From UBA6448 sp051893155 (lineage in GTDB: Bacteria > Bacillota_I > Bacilli_A > RF39 > UBA660), in the NCBI GenBank assembly GCA_051893155.1, contig JBJFGY010000117.1, positions 1-25,106 on the forward strand: a stretch of 25,106 nt of DNA, read 5' to 3'. Shown piece after piece: positions 23,975-25,106 of the stretch; position 1 is the stretch's first letter; each line of letters opens with the position of its first letter. A program made the translations under genes and the position numbers. The notes beneath the pieces are model-generated. The model did not search any database. It was not told the origin of the DNA and worked only from the letters and a program-made list of their open reading frames with translations.

Positions 23975-25008
23975 TAAAAATTAATTGGACAGGCATCTGG
24001 ATTAACTATATTTAATACAAAGTTAATTAAAGTAGGTAGGAAGAATAAAAGCGCTACTAATATAATTCTTATAAAGGCTTTTTTTGTTATTTTATTTAGT
24101 GCATCTTTATCATCACCAATAATAGCTTTAGCAAAATCTACAATTGTAAGTCCTATACATAATACTATTCCTGCATATTTCATTAAACTTAATATTTTTT
24201 CAATGTATGTTAATAGGTCATCTTTAATAAAATTCTCGCAGTTTAGTTCACCAGTTTCAGTTCCTAAATGTTTATTTGAATTATCATATTCACTATTATC
24301 TAGATGTTCTTTTTCTTCTTCTTCATTTGTTGTTTCAGTATATTCATCGTCATCAGTTTCTTTTTCAGCACTAGAGGTTATATTTGGACAGTCAGCAACA
24401 GAAGATATTGAGTTTTTTGGTAAGTCTTTTGGTAAATTAAATGTTATTGAATCTCCAGCAACAGTACATGTATAAGTCCCTTTTTTAGGATTTATTGTTT
24501 TTTGATTTCCGTAAGTCATTTCAACGTTTCCATCTGGATTAGACTTTATTACGACTTTACATATATGTCCATCATCTTTATCAACAATAATATTATAATT
24601 ATCATTAGAACAAATAATTATATCTTTTTCATAACTTTGTATTCCACTAAACTTATATTTACCAGTTACAGCACTTACCTGACTTACTACAATATTGCTT
24701 AAATCATTTATTCCATTTTCAAGAGTATTATCTAATGAAAATGATACATCACACGATGTACAACTATAATTTTTTTTATTTAAAACTTCTTGCTTCACAC
24801 CATCAATATATAATCCGGCACTTCCATCACTATATTTTATAAATTTAACTAAACAAGTTTTCTCTTCTATTGTTAAAGAACAAGACAATGAATCATAATT
24901 TCCAGAAGAATTATGTGTAACATTACCACAAATATCAGCTTTTACTGGCTTTTGATATAAAAATAATAATGATAATACTAATATATATAAATATCCAACT
25001 TTTTTCAT
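23974..25008 (-). CDS. Secreted/membrane protein with Cys-bearing repeats and pilin-like C-terminus
   Basis: A 344-aa protein with an N-terminal signal sequence (positive MKK, hydrophobic LYILVLSLLFLY, probable cleavage after VKA near residue 25). Residues 26-205 hold two related beta-rich repeats, each running from a C-x-V strand through a DG-x-x-x-x-x-(D/Y)G turn to a Y-(S/T)-C strand, suggesting disulfide-linked extracytoplasmic domains. An acidic linker (about 212-245, Glu/Asp/Thr-rich) leads to a C-terminal region. Two hydrophobic segments (about 270-292 and 308-332) there separate a short polar loop (GDDKDALNK), the layout of VirB2/TrbC-like or related small membrane subunits. Function unknown; a surface or secretion role is inferred. 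The start is ATG 25008 with a weak ribosome site. About 98 bases of AT-rich sequence with no clear feature lie between it and the window edge. Confidence 0.75.
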   Translation of the reverse strand: MKKVGYLYILVLSLLFLYQKPVKADICGNVTHNSSGNYDSLSCSLTIEEKTCLVKFIKYSDGSAGLYIDGVKQEVLNKKNYSCTSCDVSFSLDNTLENGINDLSNIVVSQVSAVTGKYKFSGIQSYEKDIIICSNDNYNIIVDKDDGHICKVVIKSNPDGNVEMTYGNQKTINPKKGTYTCTVAGDSITFNLPKDLPKNSISSVADCPNITSSAEKETDDDEYTETTNEEEEKEHLDNSEYDNSNKHLGTETGELNCENFIKDDLLTYIEKILSLMKYAGIVLCIGLTIVDFAKAIIGDDKDALNKITKKAFIRIILVALLFFLPTLINFVLNIVNPDACPINF

Positions 25009-25106
25009 ATTAACATTTTATCATTTATTTTTTTTAATAACAATATTTTTATAATTTGAGTTTAGGTTTTTTATGAAAAATTTTTAAATATTTTTGATTA
25101 GTTTAT

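Noticed and set aside
24203..24475. 90-codon plus-strand ORF within the last gene
   Set aside because: It is antisense to the acidic linker of the minus-strand gene, giving a serine-rich artefact; no ribosome site.
1..25106. Mollicute-type code with UGA as tryptophan
   Set aside because: The nuclease, recombinase and amidase genes end naturally in TGA, tryptophan is encoded by TGG, and the tRNA-Trp anticodon is CCA.

Overview
This window looks like chromosome from a very AT-rich, low-GC Gram-positive bacterium. I would place it among uncultured gut-type Bacilli or Clostridia, but the sequence alone does not fix a genus. The supporting signs are strong AGGAGG-type ribosome binding sites, tRNAs with encoded CCA, sigma-A-like promoters (TTGACA-17-TATAAT class), a CIRCE-type heat-shock operator, a CwlJ/SleB-family cell wall hydrolase and a probable OLE RNA/OapA pair. 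UGA is a stop codon here: several clear genes end in TGA and the tRNA-Trp anticodon is CCA.

Layout. 1-4500 is ordinary chromosome: a membrane protein of unknown function, tRNA-Cys, a small GNAT-like protein, a TtcA-family tRNA thiolase and GalE. At 4548 a LysM-type N-acetylmuramoyl-L-alanine amidase gene begins but is cut after codon 87; its remaining 255 codons resume at 16096. Between the halves lies an 11.3-kb integrative element with a large serine recombinase at its right end. Both junctions share GAGGT, and removing one copy plus the insert restores a 342-codon reading frame exactly.

The element's cargo is a six-gene, tightly spaced defence-like cluster: a MORC/GHKL ATPase, a Z1-domain superfamily II ATPase, a PD-(D/E)XK (DUF4420-type) nuclease, an AIPR-family protein, a C5-cytosine DNA methyltransferase and an HNH-type zinc protein. 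It reads as a multi-subunit restriction-modification-like system with several candidate nucleases. The first five families are a combination known from comparative genomics of MORC/MutL-like ATPases in restriction systems. The HNH partner and the mobile context inside an amidase gene are the less usual parts. A 39-codon basic ORF sits between the cargo and the recombinase.

Downstream of the split amidase, its last 88 bp are repeated (16783-16870 and 17605-17692, two mismatches). The repeats bracket 734 bp holding a gene remnant and a 127-aa acidic protein, a second and independent rearrangement of the same locus. Next come an N-domain-less ClpB under a CIRCE-like operator, then on the minus strand a CwlJ-like hydrolase, an OapA-like membrane protein and, upstream of it, a roughly 480-nt GC-elevated non-coding region with its own promoter that I call a probable OLE RNA. 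tRNA-Trp is transcribed divergently from that RNA. The window ends with an ABC-2 exporter operon, two small proteins and a secreted/membrane protein with cysteine-bearing repeats and a VirB2/pilin-like C-terminus.
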